Shown one piece after another: positions 33,296-42,130 of a stretch of DNA of 64,000 nucleotides; the first letter of the stretch is position 1, and every line of letters starts with the position of its first letter. Where the stretch lies: NCBI RefSeq assembly GCF_015277775.1, contig NZ_CP063849.1, positions 8,385,501 to 8,449,500 of the forward strand. Direction: 5' to 3'. Below the pieces are notes generated by a model that was not told the origin of the DNA, made no database searches, and saw only the letters and a program-made list of their open reading frames with translations. A program made the position numbers and the translations under genes. Origin of the DNA: Paludibaculum fermentans (GTDB lineage Bacteria; Acidobacteriota; Terriglobia; Bryobacterales; Bryobacteraceae).

Positions 33296-34419
33296 TGTCA
33301 AGCCGCAGGACTTTTTACGCGAATAGTGTGGAGTCTGCCGTCGCGCAGGCACGCCAGGAACTCGGCGATGAGACCCTGTTGGTGGAAGCAGGCGCCACCA
33401 GCGGCGGCGATCGCCACCTTGGCCCGTATGCGGCGACGGTGGAAACCGAGGCTCCCTCCGTCGGCTCGATTCCAGATCCGCCCGCAATACTGGAAGCAAT
33501 GCGACGGGAGGGCGACCACACCGGTCTGGAAGCCATCCAGTCGGAGATTGGACGGCTATCAGTTCTGGTGCGCAGCCTCGCCTCCCATTTGCCCAGCTTC
33601 TCCTACATGCCGGAGCTGACCGCGGCGGCGGCTCACCTGGAGGCATCCGGCCTCCCTCAACTGCTGGTGAGTCAGATTCTGGAGCGCGTTGAGCGGCGCT
33701 TGGGGCTTCGGCAATCGCAGGACCGGCTGAGTGAACTGCCTGTTCGCCGTGGGATTGCGGCGGAGTTGGAGAGTCTGCTTAGCGTGGGCTCCGGGCCGGA
33801 ACAGCCGGAGGGCCACCGCCGGGTTCTGGCGCTTGTCGGGCCGCCGGGTGCGGGCAAGACCACCACTCTCACGAAGTTGGCGATGCGTTACGGGGTATCG
33901 AGCCGTGCGCCGTCAGTGATTCTCAGCACTGACTGTTATCGTGTCGCGGCCGCGGAGCAGCTTCGTGCCTATGCCGCCATTCTGGGGCTGCCTTTCGCCC
34001 TGGCCGAAAATTCAGGCGCCCTTTCGAGATTGCTGGTAGAGCAGCGGCACAAAGAAGTCGTTCTCATCGATACACCCGGCTGCGGGCCCAGTGACCTGGA
34101 GTGCTTCGAGGAGTGGGCCCGGGCGTTCACCAGCCACCCCGAAATCGAGAGACACCTGGTGCTGCCAGCCACGGCCCGCTACGAGGACCTGATGCGGGGG
34201 TGGCGCCGGTGGGGCCGGCTCAAGCCTGCCCGGCTGATCTTTACACATATCGATGAGACGGCATTCCACGGCAGTTGGCTTGGGTTTGCCATATCGACGG
34301 GGCTGCCCATTTCCTGCCTGGGCACGGGCCAAAGGGTTCCGGAGGATCTGGAGATGGCGTCGAAGCCCCTGTTGATGGATTTGCTGTTCGGCGGCGCAGC
34401 CAGGGCGGCGAATGCCTGA
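33292..34419 (+). CDS. flhF: SRP-type GTPase FlhF
   Basis: The 375-residue FlhF has an N-terminal basic/B domain (TFYANSVESAVAQARQELGD), an alpha-helical N region and an SRP GTPase G domain: G1 'GPPGAGKTTTLTKLA' near 183, G2 'STDCYRVAAAEQLRAYA', G3 'LIDTPGCGPSD', and 'FTHIDE' for G4. FlhF sets flagellar position at the pole. In most genomes FlhG follows FlhF; here fliA does instead. Confidence 0.9.
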   Translation: MMSSRRTFYANSVESAVAQARQELGDETLLVEAGATSGGDRHLGPYAATVETEAPSVGSIPDPPAILEAMRREGDHTGLEAIQSEIGRLSVLVRSLASHLPSFSYMPELTAAAAHLEASGLPQLLVSQILERVERRLGLRQSQDRLSELPVRRGIAAELESLLSVGSGPEQPEGHRRVLALVGPPGAGKTTTLTKLAMRYGVSSRAPSVILSTDCYRVAAAEQLRAYAAILGLPFALAENSGALSRLLVEQRHKEVVLIDTPGCGPSDLECFEEWARAFTSHPEIERHLVLPATARYEDLMRGWRRWGRLKPARLIFTHIDETAFHGSWLGFAISTGLPISCLGTGQRVPEDLEMASKPLLMDLLFGGAARAANA

Positions 34420-34438
34420 AACAACGAGGTGAAGTGAG

Positions 34439-35185
34439 ATGAATCCCTATTCAAAGGCTGCCGTCGTATGCGGCGAAGATCGCGAGCAGCTGATTCTGGA
34501 GCATCTGCCGCAGGTCAGATTGATTGCCCGGAGGATCCACGAACGGCTTCCGGAAAGCGTAAGCCTCGACGATCTGATCTCGACTGGGATAGTCGGCCTG
34601 ATCTCCGCCATCGATCGGTTTGATCCCAATCAAAACGTCAAGCTCAAGACGTATGCGGAGTACAAGATCCGAGGCGCCATTCTCGACAGCCTGCGAGGGC
34701 TCGATTGGGCGCCGCGCCAGCAGAGACGGCGCAGCAAGCAGATTGAGCTTGCCATTGCGGGGCTGGAGCAGGAACTGCAAAGGGCACCCACCGAGGAGGA
34801 GATCGCCGCGGCAATGGGCGTCGAGCTGGAAGAGTATCACGAGTGGCTGGTGGAGATTCGGGGGCTGAACATCGGCAGTCTGGAAGGCTCTCCTGGAGAG
34901 GAGGGGCGCGACCTTCTGCGTTTCGTCTCCGACAAGGAAGCCGACTGGCCCTCGCGAGTTCTCGAGCGAAGTGAGTTACGAAAGATACTGTCGCAGGCGA
35001 TCTCGCGCATGCCCTACATCGAGCGCACGGTGATCGGCCTCTACTATCACGAGGAACTCACCTTGCGGGAGATCTCGAGAGTGGTCAACCTGCATGAATC
35101 CCGGGTTTCGCAACTGAAGACCCAGGCCATCCTCCGTCTGAGGACCTTTCTTCGCAAGAAGTGGCCGACTGAACGAGGGATCTGA
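34439..35185 (+). CDS. fliA: Flagellar sigma factor FliA (sigma-28)
   Basis: The 248-residue sigma factor has region 2 ('VRLIARRIHERLPESVSLDDLISTGIVGLISAIDRFDP', 'LKTYAEYKIRGAILDSLRGLDWAPRQQRR'), region 3 ('APTEEEIAAAMGVELEEY') and region 4 ('MPYIERTVIGLYYHEELTLREISRVVNLHESRVSQL'). The SLRGLDWAPR segment is diagnostic for FliA. It directs transcription of late flagellar genes. No FlgM anti-sigma gene was seen nearby. Confidence 0.95.
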   Translation: MNPYSKAAVVCGEDREQLILEHLPQVRLIARRIHERLPESVSLDDLISTGIVGLISAIDRFDPNQNVKLKTYAEYKIRGAILDSLRGLDWAPRQQRRRSKQIELAIAGLEQELQRAPTEEEIAAAMGVELEEYHEWLVEIRGLNIGSLEGSPGEEGRDLLRFVSDKEADWPSRVLERSELRKILSQAISRMPYIERTVIGLYYHEELTLREISRVVNLHESRVSQLKTQAILRLRTFLRKKWPTERGI

Positions 35186-35196
35186 GAGAGACCACC

Positions 35197-36027
35197 ATGG
35201 CTGAGACGACAGAGTGGCTTGCCAAGGAATGGGCACAGGGCCTCGGCCCGGCGATCGGCGCCATGACTGGAGCTTTGGCCCAGGCCGCCGCGGTGAAGCG
35301 GGAGGTGCCGCCGGATGTCCCAACGTCTGCCCTGATCTGGCGCCAGTTGTTGGATGCCGGGGAGGAAACGGCGGTGTGGGTATGGCTCCCGGAGTCCATC
35401 TGGCTGGCCGTGGGGAGACAGGTTCTCGAATCGGCGGGTCTGACGGAGGAGGGCGGAACATCTTCCGACACCGCGGAAGCGCGCAGCACGTTCCTGGAAG
35501 TGCTTCAACAGTCGCTGTCGCCCATCAGCCGAGGGGTTGGCGGCCGCCTGGAACGGGAGATCTGCCTGCTCGCCGGAGAACAACGGGACGCCGTCCCGGC
35601 CGGGCTTGAATGGAAAGCAGTGACCGTCCGCACGGCCATAGGAGATCTGGGCTGCGGTTGGATTGCAGCCAATAGGGAATTGCTGGACTGCCTGCAACCA
35701 GCGGCCGATGCTCCACAACAGGAGCCGGAGGAAAAGCTCTCATCGAAGGGCGGAGGGGGCCGGCCATCGCGGACGCTCGACCTCCTCATGGAAGTGGAAC
35801 TGCCGGTGGGCGTCTCGTTTGGCCGTGCTCAAATGCGGCTGAAGGATGCCATCAAGCTCACCACCGGCAGCATTGTTGAGCTGAATCGATCGGTGGCGGA
35901 ACCGGTGGAGATCATCGTGAATAACTGCGTTATCGCACGCGGCGAAGTGGTCGTGGTCGAGGGCAACTACGGTGTCCGGATCAAGGAGATCATCAGCCGG
36001 GATGAGCGTCTTCGTACTTTGTTCTAA
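35197..36027 (+). CDS. FliN/FliY-like protein with N-terminal extension and SpoA domain
   Basis: The 276-residue protein has an N-terminal part of about 170 residues (some resemblance to the CheC/FliM-like extension of FliY), a short Ser/Gly-rich linker, and a C-terminal SpoA domain 'LLMEVELPVGVSFGRAQMRLKDAIKLTTGSIVELNRSVAEPVEIIVNNCVIARGEVVVVEGNYGVRI' (in parts). It is therefore a second C-ring protein in this locus. Whether the N-terminal part has CheC phosphatase activity cannot be judged: no clear ExxN pair was seen. It follows fliA by 11 bases. Confidence 0.85.
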   Translation: MAETTEWLAKEWAQGLGPAIGAMTGALAQAAAVKREVPPDVPTSALIWRQLLDAGEETAVWVWLPESIWLAVGRQVLESAGLTEEGGTSSDTAEARSTFLEVLQQSLSPISRGVGGRLEREICLLAGEQRDAVPAGLEWKAVTVRTAIGDLGCGWIAANRELLDCLQPAADAPQQEPEEKLSSKGGGGRPSRTLDLLMEVELPVGVSFGRAQMRLKDAIKLTTGSIVELNRSVAEPVEIIVNNCVIARGEVVVVEGNYGVRIKEIISRDERLRTLF

Positions 36028-36091
36028 GGATATTGGGACTCGCCGGCTAAAGATTTGGACTTCATCAGCCGTTATACGGAAGGGGTTGGCC

Positions 36092-36499
36092 ATGGATTGG
36101 ATTGTTCATCCGATTAGTTACTACTTCCTGCTCGCCGTGGGCTTGTCGCTTTCCCTCTTTCTCTTCATCTCAGTCAAGAAAGAGAATGCCGGGCTCCGCC
36201 AGGAGTTGGCCGCTGAGCGGCGCCAGAGAGACGCCGCCATGATTGCCTTTCAATCGTCGTTGAGCCGGTTGGAAGTCGCGCTTCAGGAAGCAGGCGAGCA
36301 CGCCGACGCACCGGCTATGCCGCCTCCGCCGCCCACAGCCTCGATGAACATCAACAAGCGAGGCCAAGCTCTCCGCATGCACCGCCGCGGAGAATCGCTG
36401 GAGCAGATTGCCGCCACCCTGCAGGTGCCGCGGAGTGAAGTCGAACTCCTGCTGAAAGTGCACCGCGCCGTCATCGACCAGGCCCGAACGGACGGCTGA
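36092..36499 (+). CDS. Membrane-anchored DUF6115/DUF2802-like protein
   Basis: From ATG 36092 the product is 135 residues: one N-terminal membrane helix (YYFLLAVGLSLSLFLFISV), a coiled-coil (KKENAGLRQELAAERRQRDAA), a Pro-rich linker and a C-terminal HTH-like domain 'RGQALRMHRRGESLEQIAATLQVPRSEVELLLKVHRAV'. This layout matches the DUF6115/DUF2802 proteins found at the ends of flagellar and chemotaxis operons in several phyla. Its role is unknown. The longer frame that overlaps the previous gene is not used. Confidence 0.75.
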   Translation: MDWIVHPISYYFLLAVGLSLSLFLFISVKKENAGLRQELAAERRQRDAAMIAFQSSLSRLEVALQEAGEHADAPAMPPPPPTASMNINKRGQALRMHRRGESLEQIAATLQVPRSEVELLLKVHRAVIDQARTDG

Positions 36500-36535
36500 T
36501 GCGGCAGGCGGCTAGTGCACTGAATACGGTCCAGG

Positions 36536-37402
36536 CTACCGGACGCTGATCGCCTGACCGCGCGGCCCTGTCCGGTCGCTGCTTTCATCATCGATTGCGA
36601 CTGTCAGCGTAAGCTCTTTCTTCTCCCGCATGAGGACCACCGGGTAGGTTTGACGTGAATTCGTTTTTGCCGCACGGATGGCATTCGTCACGTCGCGGGG
36701 TGAGGTCACGCGAGTCTCGTTCACCTTCATCAGTACGTCGCCCGCCTTGATCCCCGCCTTCTCTGCCGCGGTGCTCTTCATCACCGAACGCACGAGTACG
36801 CCTTCCTTGACTCCGAAGTACGTTGCCAGTTGCGACTCGCCAAGCGATTCCGCTTCGACGCCCAGCATCGTGCTGCGCCAGGACATCATCGCTTTGGGAA
36901 TGTCCGGCATCGCCATCTCTTTGGGCATTTCCACCCGGAAACTCTCCAGCGGGGCCGCGCTGGAGAACGACGATTTCCTGGAGCCAATGGTAGCCGCCAG
37001 CGTCTGGTTCGATCCCGCACGATTGATGGCCAGTTTTACGGTGCGGCCGGCCGGTGTTTCGCGTACGAACCGGACGAACTGTTCGGTACCTTCCACACGC
37101 TGACCGTTGTACTCGAGCACGACATCATGAACTTTCAGGCCGGCTTTCGCGGCGGGACTGTCGTCATCGACGCGGGTGATCTCGACACCGTACTCGTCCT
37201 TGAGCTTCAGGGCTTTGCTGCGTTCTGAATTGATCTCCTGGACGCCCACGCCCAGAAAGCTGCCGCCCAGCCCATATATCTTGATCACTTCCGGTCCGCT
37301 CGAGGCCGCCGGCGCGGGCGTCTGCGCGGAGAGAATCACCACGGACGTCGAAAGAAGAACGATCCGGGTGAGTCTCGAGGCAATTTTCAGATCCAACTGC
37401 AT
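36536..37402 (-). CDS. Secreted protein with two PDZ domains
   Basis: From ATG 37402 the product (288 residues) has a signal peptide and two PDZ domains: about 45-140 ('FLGVGVQEINSERSKALKLKDEYGVEITRVDDDSPAAKAGLKVHDVVLEYNGQ') and about 175-270 ('YFGVKEGVLVRSVMKSTAAEKAGIKAGDVLMKVNETRV'). There is no protease domain, unlike DegP. It probably binds C-termini of exported proteins in the periplasm. It is the last gene of a leftward operon with the ECF sigma factor, anti-sigma and DUF4097 genes, so it may be part of an envelope-stress regulon. Confidence 0.85.
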   Translation of the reverse strand: MQLDLKIASRLTRIVLLSTSVVILSAQTPAPAASSGPEVIKIYGLGGSFLGVGVQEINSERSKALKLKDEYGVEITRVDDDSPAAKAGLKVHDVVLEYNGQRVEGTEQFVRFVRETPAGRTVKLAINRAGSNQTLAATIGSRKSSFSSAAPLESFRVEMPKEMAMPDIPKAMMSWRSTMLGVEAESLGESQLATYFGVKEGVLVRSVMKSTAAEKAGIKAGDVLMKVNETRVTSPRDVTNAIRAAKTNSRQTYPVVLMREKKELTLTVAIDDESSDRTGPRGQAISVR

Positions 37403-37519
37403 GTCACGTTTCCCTTCTTGCCTCCGGGCTAGCCCGGAGTGCTTCGTTCCGGTCGAAGCCGGAACGGCAAGTGAGCGGTTCAACTGGAATCAGCGGCGCG
37501 CCGGCTACCGCTTACCCCA

Positions 37520-38683
37520 CTATTTCATACGCCGAAGAAAGATCGCTCCGTTGGTCGCGGAGAGCATCAGCACCGGGCCCCCGCCATTCAAAGATCCCTG
37601 CGCCAGCACCCTGCGGTTGCGGCCAACCTGTGAGGGCTGGATCTGGATCTCCGGGAAGTCGGAAACCACGCGGCCGAGCCACGTCGACGACTCATTCAGC
37701 GCCTTGACCGTCACTGGCATTTTAGACGGAACTGATACCGTAATGTCACCCCGGGAGGTCGCAAGAAACGAGTTCTCGATCATCAGCCCCGGCGCCAGGG
37801 TGGCGTAGATGTTGCCGCTCGCCGTAGCTGCGCGCAACGCGCCGGAAACGCTCTTCAGCCGGATGGTTCCACCGCCGGATTCGCACCTGACACCTTTGGC
37901 GCTGCCAATCTGGATCGTGCCCCCGCCGGTCTCGGCCGTGACGACGCCACCTGCTTGTTCCACCTCAATGAGCCCTGCCGAGGTATGCGCGAAGACGGAC
38001 TCCGCCACTTTGCCCACGTGTATGTTTCCCGCCGTGGAGAGCCTGAGCCAACTGGCGGCTTCTTCCACCAGAATCTCGCCGCCCGCGGTTTCCAGGACCG
38101 CTTCCTTGCCCACCTTGCCGACTTTGATGCAGCCGCCGCCTGAGAGACCGCGGATGCTGCCTGTGACGGACGAAAAGGTGAGGCACCCCCCGCCCGTGCG
38201 GGCGATGACGTTCCCGTCGATATCGTCCATATCGACGTTTCCGGCCGCCGTAACGGCCTCAATCTCGCCTTTTAGGTATTTGCCGCTCAGCGAGCCGTTC
38301 CGGCTCTCCATGTAGACCTGCCGCATTGTGCGCGGGATCGTGACAACCAGTTCCGAGGTAACCACCGGTCCGTCTGGAGTCGTAGCGACCAGGATGCAGA
38401 CGCCGCCGTGTTCTTGGGCCCGCAGGCGGGCAGCCTGAATCTTATGTTCGGCTTCCGCCCGGGAATTACCAGCAGTCTTGCACGACCATTTGAAGCCGAC
38501 GTCGTGCCGGTCGTCCGTCAGGACAGTCAACCGGCCCTGGGTCACCACCTTGAGTTTGGAGGCCTGGCGGCAGGCGGAACCCATGGTGGTGCGGTTCCAT
38601 CCTGCTGGATCGGAACTCCAGGCCGACTCCTGTGCGTGACCGGTGAGGCCGGTTAGCACCAGGATCGGAAGCAGATGCCGCAT
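37520..38683 (-). CDS. Secreted DUF4097-like beta-helix protein
   Basis: The 387-residue product has a signal peptide and a long array of short glycine-rich repeats, for example 'GNVDMDDIDGNVIARTGGGCLTFSSVTGSIRGLSGGGCIKV', followed by 'TAGGEILVEEAASWLRLSTAGNIHVGKV'. This is the DUF4097/putative-adhesin pattern of an outer beta-helix. It lies 2 bases downstream of the anti-sigma gene and is likely co-transcribed with it. The function of DUF4097 proteins is not established. Confidence 0.8.
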   Translation of the reverse strand: MRHLLPILVLTGLTGHAQESAWSSDPAGWNRTTMGSACRQASKLKVVTQGRLTVLTDDRHDVGFKWSCKTAGNSRAEAEHKIQAARLRAQEHGGVCILVATTPDGPVVTSELVVTIPRTMRQVYMESRNGSLSGKYLKGEIEAVTAAGNVDMDDIDGNVIARTGGGCLTFSSVTGSIRGLSGGGCIKVGKVGKEAVLETAGGEILVEEAASWLRLSTAGNIHVGKVAESVFAHTSAGLIEVEQAGGVVTAETGGGTIQIGSAKGVRCESGGGTIRLKSVSGALRAATASGNIYATLAPGLMIENSFLATSRGDITVSVPSKMPVTVKALNESSTWLGRVVSDFPEIQIQPSQVGRNRRVLAQGSLNGGGPVLMLSATNGAIFLRRMK

Positions 38684-38685
38684 GA

Positions 38686-39609
38686 CTAGAAAGTACCGAC
38701 GGAAGCCCTCATCTCGGTCAAAGCCTTCTGGCTCTTGGACCGGACGTAGCTATTCTCTTCACGGCGAAGGAGTTCCTGCAGCACTCCAGCCACTTCGGGC
38801 TCTTTGTTTTGAACCAGGAGGTCGATCGCCTGGGTTCGAACGCCTGGGTTGTCGTCCGAAAGCAGAACCTGGGCTAGGACTTTGCGCGTTTCCGGATCCT
38901 GCGCATAGGCCTTGAGGCCTTCAAGAGCCTTCAGCCGGACGCCGGCGTTCGGGTCGCCCCGCAATGCATTGAGCAGCGCGCGCCGGACTTCGTCATCCGA
39001 GCATTGCCGCTTCAAAATGTCGATGGATTCAACGCGGAGGCCCGGGTCGCCGGGATCCACCGCAGCCGCCAGCAGGAGCCGCCGGATGTTGGCGTCTTTG
39101 ACATCGCCGCTGACCTCGCGCTGATGCGTCTCGTCGAACATCACGCGGACTCGTCCGGATTCGTCCGGGTCCACATAGCGCACACGGCTCACCATCGGAG
39201 CGGTGTCACTGGAGGTACCCATGTGGGAGAGGACGGGGGAGTCGGAGGGAACGAGGCGGGCGGCGAAAAAACCAAGGGCCAGCATTGCGACGGCACCAAT
39301 CGGTCTAAGCCACATTGGCGGGGCCACAACCCAGTTTCGCCACATGCTTGCCAGTGCGATGCGTCGGCGGGGTGCCGATCGCTCTTCCTGGACTTTAACG
39401 GCCAGATCGCGGCGGCAACGGGCCAGAAGGCCGGCCGGGATCTCGGCCTCACCCGGATCCAGCATCGAGTTCATCGCCTCAAGCCGGACGCGTTCAATCT
39501 GGCACTCGGTGCAGGACTCAAGGTGCTGTTCGACCAGTTCCTCTTCGTCAAACGACAGTTCGCCGTAGACAAGGAACACAAGTTGCTGCTTGGCAGTCTC
39601 GCAGGTCAT
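38686..39609 (-). CDS. Zinc-finger anti-sigma factor fused to HEAT repeats
   Basis: The 307-residue protein begins with a zf-HC2-type anti-sigma domain (MTCETAKQQLVFLVYGEL...HLESCTECQ, giving the H/CxxC zinc ligands), has one membrane helix near 105-120 (RPIGAVAMLALGFFAARLV), and a C-terminal domain of HEAT-like helical repeats ('DPGLRVESIDILKRQ', 'DPNAGVRLKALEGLKAYA', 'NPGVRTQAIDLLVQN', 'NSYVRSKSQKAL'). It should hold the adjacent ECF sigma factor at the membrane, with the HEAT part outside as a sensor. It overlaps the sigma gene by 4 bases. Confidence 0.85.
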   Translation of the reverse strand: MTCETAKQQLVFLVYGELSFDEEELVEQHLESCTECQIERVRLEAMNSMLDPGEAEIPAGLLARCRRDLAVKVQEERSAPRRRIALASMWRNWVVAPPMWLRPIGAVAMLALGFFAARLVPSDSPVLSHMGTSSDTAPMVSRVRYVDPDESGRVRVMFDETHQREVSGDVKDANIRRLLLAAAVDPGDPGLRVESIDILKRQCSDDEVRRALLNALRGDPNAGVRLKALEGLKAYAQDPETRKVLAQVLLSDDNPGVRTQAIDLLVQNKEPEVAGVLQELLRREENSYVRSKSQKALTEMRASVGTF

Positions 39610-40205
39610 ACGAATTCTCCCAATGCCGAACGCATCTTCTGGGTGGCGCGGAACAGGCAGTTCTTGGCGGCTTCCTCGGTGGTGCCCAGCGCTTCGCCGA
39701 TGGCGCGCAATCGCATGCCCTGATAGTGCCGCATCTCGAAGACCATGCGCTCGCGGGCGGTCATGCCCGTCAGCGCCTCTTCGATCTTGCCGCGCAATTC
39801 TCTACTTAGGAGTGAACGTTGGGGGTCGCCGTGAGCACGCTGCTCGGGGAGGGAATCCAGCCGATCGAGGGGGCCGTCCTCGGTCTCCATGATCGTGGAT
39901 TCGGTCTTGCGTACTTTCTTCTTACGGAGATGATCGAGGCAGAGGTTAGTGACGATGCGATACAGCCAGGTGTGAAAGCTGCAATCGAAGCGAAAGCTCT
40001 GCAGGTTGCGGTAGACCCGGAGAAACGCCTCCTGATAGACGTCGTAGGCGTCTTCCGGGGACCGCAACAGGTTCATTGCCAGGCGCAGCACGTTCTGATC
40101 GTAGTTCCGGACCAAATGCTCAAATGCATCCTGGTCACCCGCCTGAGCGGCACGGATCAGCGCGGCCTCGTCCATCCTTGATGTCGACTCGGCGGTTCGG
40201 GCCAT
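39606..40205 (-). CDS. ECF-type RNA polymerase sigma factor
   Basis: The protein (199 residues from ATG 40205) has region 2 ('ALIRAAQAGDQDAFEHLVRNYDQNVLRLAMNLLRSPEDAYDVYQEAFLRVYRNLQSF', in parts) and region 4 ('GMTARERMVFEMRHYQGMRLRAIGEALGTTEEAAKNCLFRATQKMR'). It is an RpoE-like factor released by the adjacent anti-sigma protein. ATG 40205 is preferred because GAGG lies just upstream; the in-frame TTG at 40316 and ATG 40175 are alternatives. Confidence 0.9.
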   Translation of the reverse strand: MARTAESTSRMDEAALIRAAQAGDQDAFEHLVRNYDQNVLRLAMNLLRSPEDAYDVYQEAFLRVYRNLQSFRFDCSFHTWLYRIVTNLCLDHLRKKKVRKTESTIMETEDGPLDRLDSLPEQRAHGDPQRSLLSRELRGKIEEALTGMTARERMVFEMRHYQGMRLRAIGEALGTTEEAAKNCLFRATQKMRSALGEFV

Positions 40206-40312
40206 GCCGACCTCGATCGCCAAAGAAGCTCCACTTTTCACCGTTACCTCTTGCGGGGCGTTCCCCGAAGAGTCTAGACGAGGTAGACGAGAAAAGGTCT
40301 CGTTAAGTTCCG

Positions 40313-42040
40313 TCAATCCGCCAGTTCGACCTCGATCCGGCGGTGTGCGGCCTCCATGGCCGTAATGCGGAAGCGGCGAATCTGACCAATGCGCAACGTG
40401 TCCTTGGAATTGGCGGCGGCCGAGGAGGCTCCACCTTTCCAGCGGGAGGCGAGCATGGCGGCCAGATCGTCCACATCAGCGGCCGACGGACCGGCCGATT
40501 GAGCGGCTGCCACGTCCTCGCGGGTCTTGCAGCGGGCATGGACGCCCTCGCCCAGTTCGATCTTGGCGTGAGAGCTGTGCACTTCGACCACCCGGCCGGT
40601 GAGCAGCTCGGCAATCTGGTGCTCGGAGATGAACGTATCGGCCGAGGTCGGTTCCAGCTGCTTCATGCCCAGCCGGATCCGCTTCTTTTCCTTGTCGACC
40701 TCGAGCACGACGGCCTTCACCTTCTGGCCGGCATTGAGCATCTCTTTGGGGTGCTGAATGCGCTTTTCGCGGGTGATGTCGCCGACGTGGATCATGCCTT
40801 CGATTCCATCGCCAAGGTCGACGAACGCGCCAAACTGAGCCAGGTTGGTGACCGCGGCTTCCACCACGGTGCCTGCCGGAAACTTGGTTTCCACCTGATC
40901 CCAGGGGTTGCCGAGTGCCTGCTTGAGGCCAAGCGAGATGCGCTTGTCGGCGGCCTTGATCTCAATGACCACGGCTTCGACTTCCTCGCCGATCTGCAGG
41001 ACATCGCTGGGCTTACGGATGCGCTTGGTCCAGGACATCTCAGAGAGATGGATGAGACCGTCGACCCCGGGTGCGATTTCGATAAAGGCGCCGAAATCCG
41101 CCAGGCGGACCACTTTGCCCTTCACACGGTCGCCAGACTTCAGGGTGGCGATGGTCTGCGACCACGGATCAGGTGTCAACTGCTTGAGACCAAGGGAGAT
41201 CTTCTTGGCTTCGCGGTTGATCTTGAGAATTTTGGTCTCGATAGACTGGCCGGGAGTAAACAGCGAAGATGGCTTCTCCACGCGGTGCCAGCTCATATCG
41301 GTGACGTGCAGCAGCCCGTCGATGCCGGGGGCGATTTCCACGAAGGCGCCGAAGTCGGTCAGGCTGCGGATGCGGCCCTGGACGACCATGCCTTCCTTCA
41401 AACCGGAAAGCGCGGCCTGCTTGGCCACAGCCGACTGCTCTTCGAGGACAGACCGGCGGTCCACCACCACGTCGGGACGGTCGGGATTGGCGACGTCCAG
41501 TTTCGTGATGCGGCACTCGATCTGCTGGCCCACGAGGCGAGCCAGGTCGCTCATTTCGCGGATACCGCTGCGCGAGGCAGGCAGGAAGGCGTGTACACCG
41601 TCAGCCACCTGTACTCGGAGGCCGCCCTTGACCAGTTCGCTCACCATGCCGGCGATGACGTCCTTGGCTTCGAAGGCTGCCTGGAGACCGGTAAAGTCCT
41701 TGGGCTGCTCCACGCGAATGGTGGAAAGGGTGTAGTACCCGTCATCCGTGCGACCGCTGATGTTCACCAGCAGGATGTCGCCGGGGGCCAGATTCGCGGG
41801 CAGACCGGGGGTATCGGGCTTAAGGATTCCCTCCATCTTACGGCCGACATTGACGACGATTGCTTCTTCCGACACCGAGACGATGGTGCCTTCCATTGCA
41901 GCGTCGTGGCCTTCTGCGCCGTGATGCTCGGCTTCGAACTGCCGTAACACGTCCCCGAAGCTGGTTTCTTCGGGTGTAGCGGCCGACGGTTCAACCGGAT
42001 TAGTGGCGTCGATGTTCTGTGGGGATTCGAGGGAATTCAT
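40313..42040 (-). CDS. rpsA: Small ribosomal subunit protein S1
   Basis: From ATG 42040 the protein is 575 residues with at least five S1 (OB-fold) RNA-binding domains, for example 'GMVVQGRIRSLTDFGAFVEIAPGIDGLLHVTDMSW', 'GDRVKGKVVRLADFGAFIEIAPGVDGLIHLSEMSW', and 'GTVVEAAVTNLAQFGAFVDLGDGIEGMIHVGDI'. S1 helps mRNA bind the 30S subunit. The frame extends upstream, but that part is not conserved protein and overlaps the histidine kinase region on the other strand. Confidence 0.95.
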   Translation of the reverse strand: MNSLESPQNIDATNPVEPSAATPEETSFGDVLRQFEAEHHGAEGHDAAMEGTIVSVSEEAIVVNVGRKMEGILKPDTPGLPANLAPGDILLVNISGRTDDGYYTLSTIRVEQPKDFTGLQAAFEAKDVIAGMVSELVKGGLRVQVADGVHAFLPASRSGIREMSDLARLVGQQIECRITKLDVANPDRPDVVVDRRSVLEEQSAVAKQAALSGLKEGMVVQGRIRSLTDFGAFVEIAPGIDGLLHVTDMSWHRVEKPSSLFTPGQSIETKILKINREAKKISLGLKQLTPDPWSQTIATLKSGDRVKGKVVRLADFGAFIEIAPGVDGLIHLSEMSWTKRIRKPSDVLQIGEEVEAVVIEIKAADKRISLGLKQALGNPWDQVETKFPAGTVVEAAVTNLAQFGAFVDLGDGIEGMIHVGDITREKRIQHPKEMLNAGQKVKAVVLEVDKEKKRIRLGMKQLEPTSADTFISEHQIAELLTGRVVEVHSSHAKIELGEGVHARCKTREDVAAAQSAGPSAADVDDLAAMLASRWKGGASSAAANSKDTLRIGQIRRFRITAMEAAHRRIEVELAD

Positions 42041-42130
42041 GGACAAACTCGCGAGACGATACCTATTGTGCCACAACACGGCAACGGGTTGGCGCGGGAT
42101 CTCGACACCCGGCTGCGCTAAGATGGCGGC

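Noticed and set aside
40343-41947. A 534-residue open frame antisense to rpsA
   Set aside because: It mirrors the S1 gene codon by codon (GC-rich third positions) and has no family match; the S1 domains on the other strand are certain.
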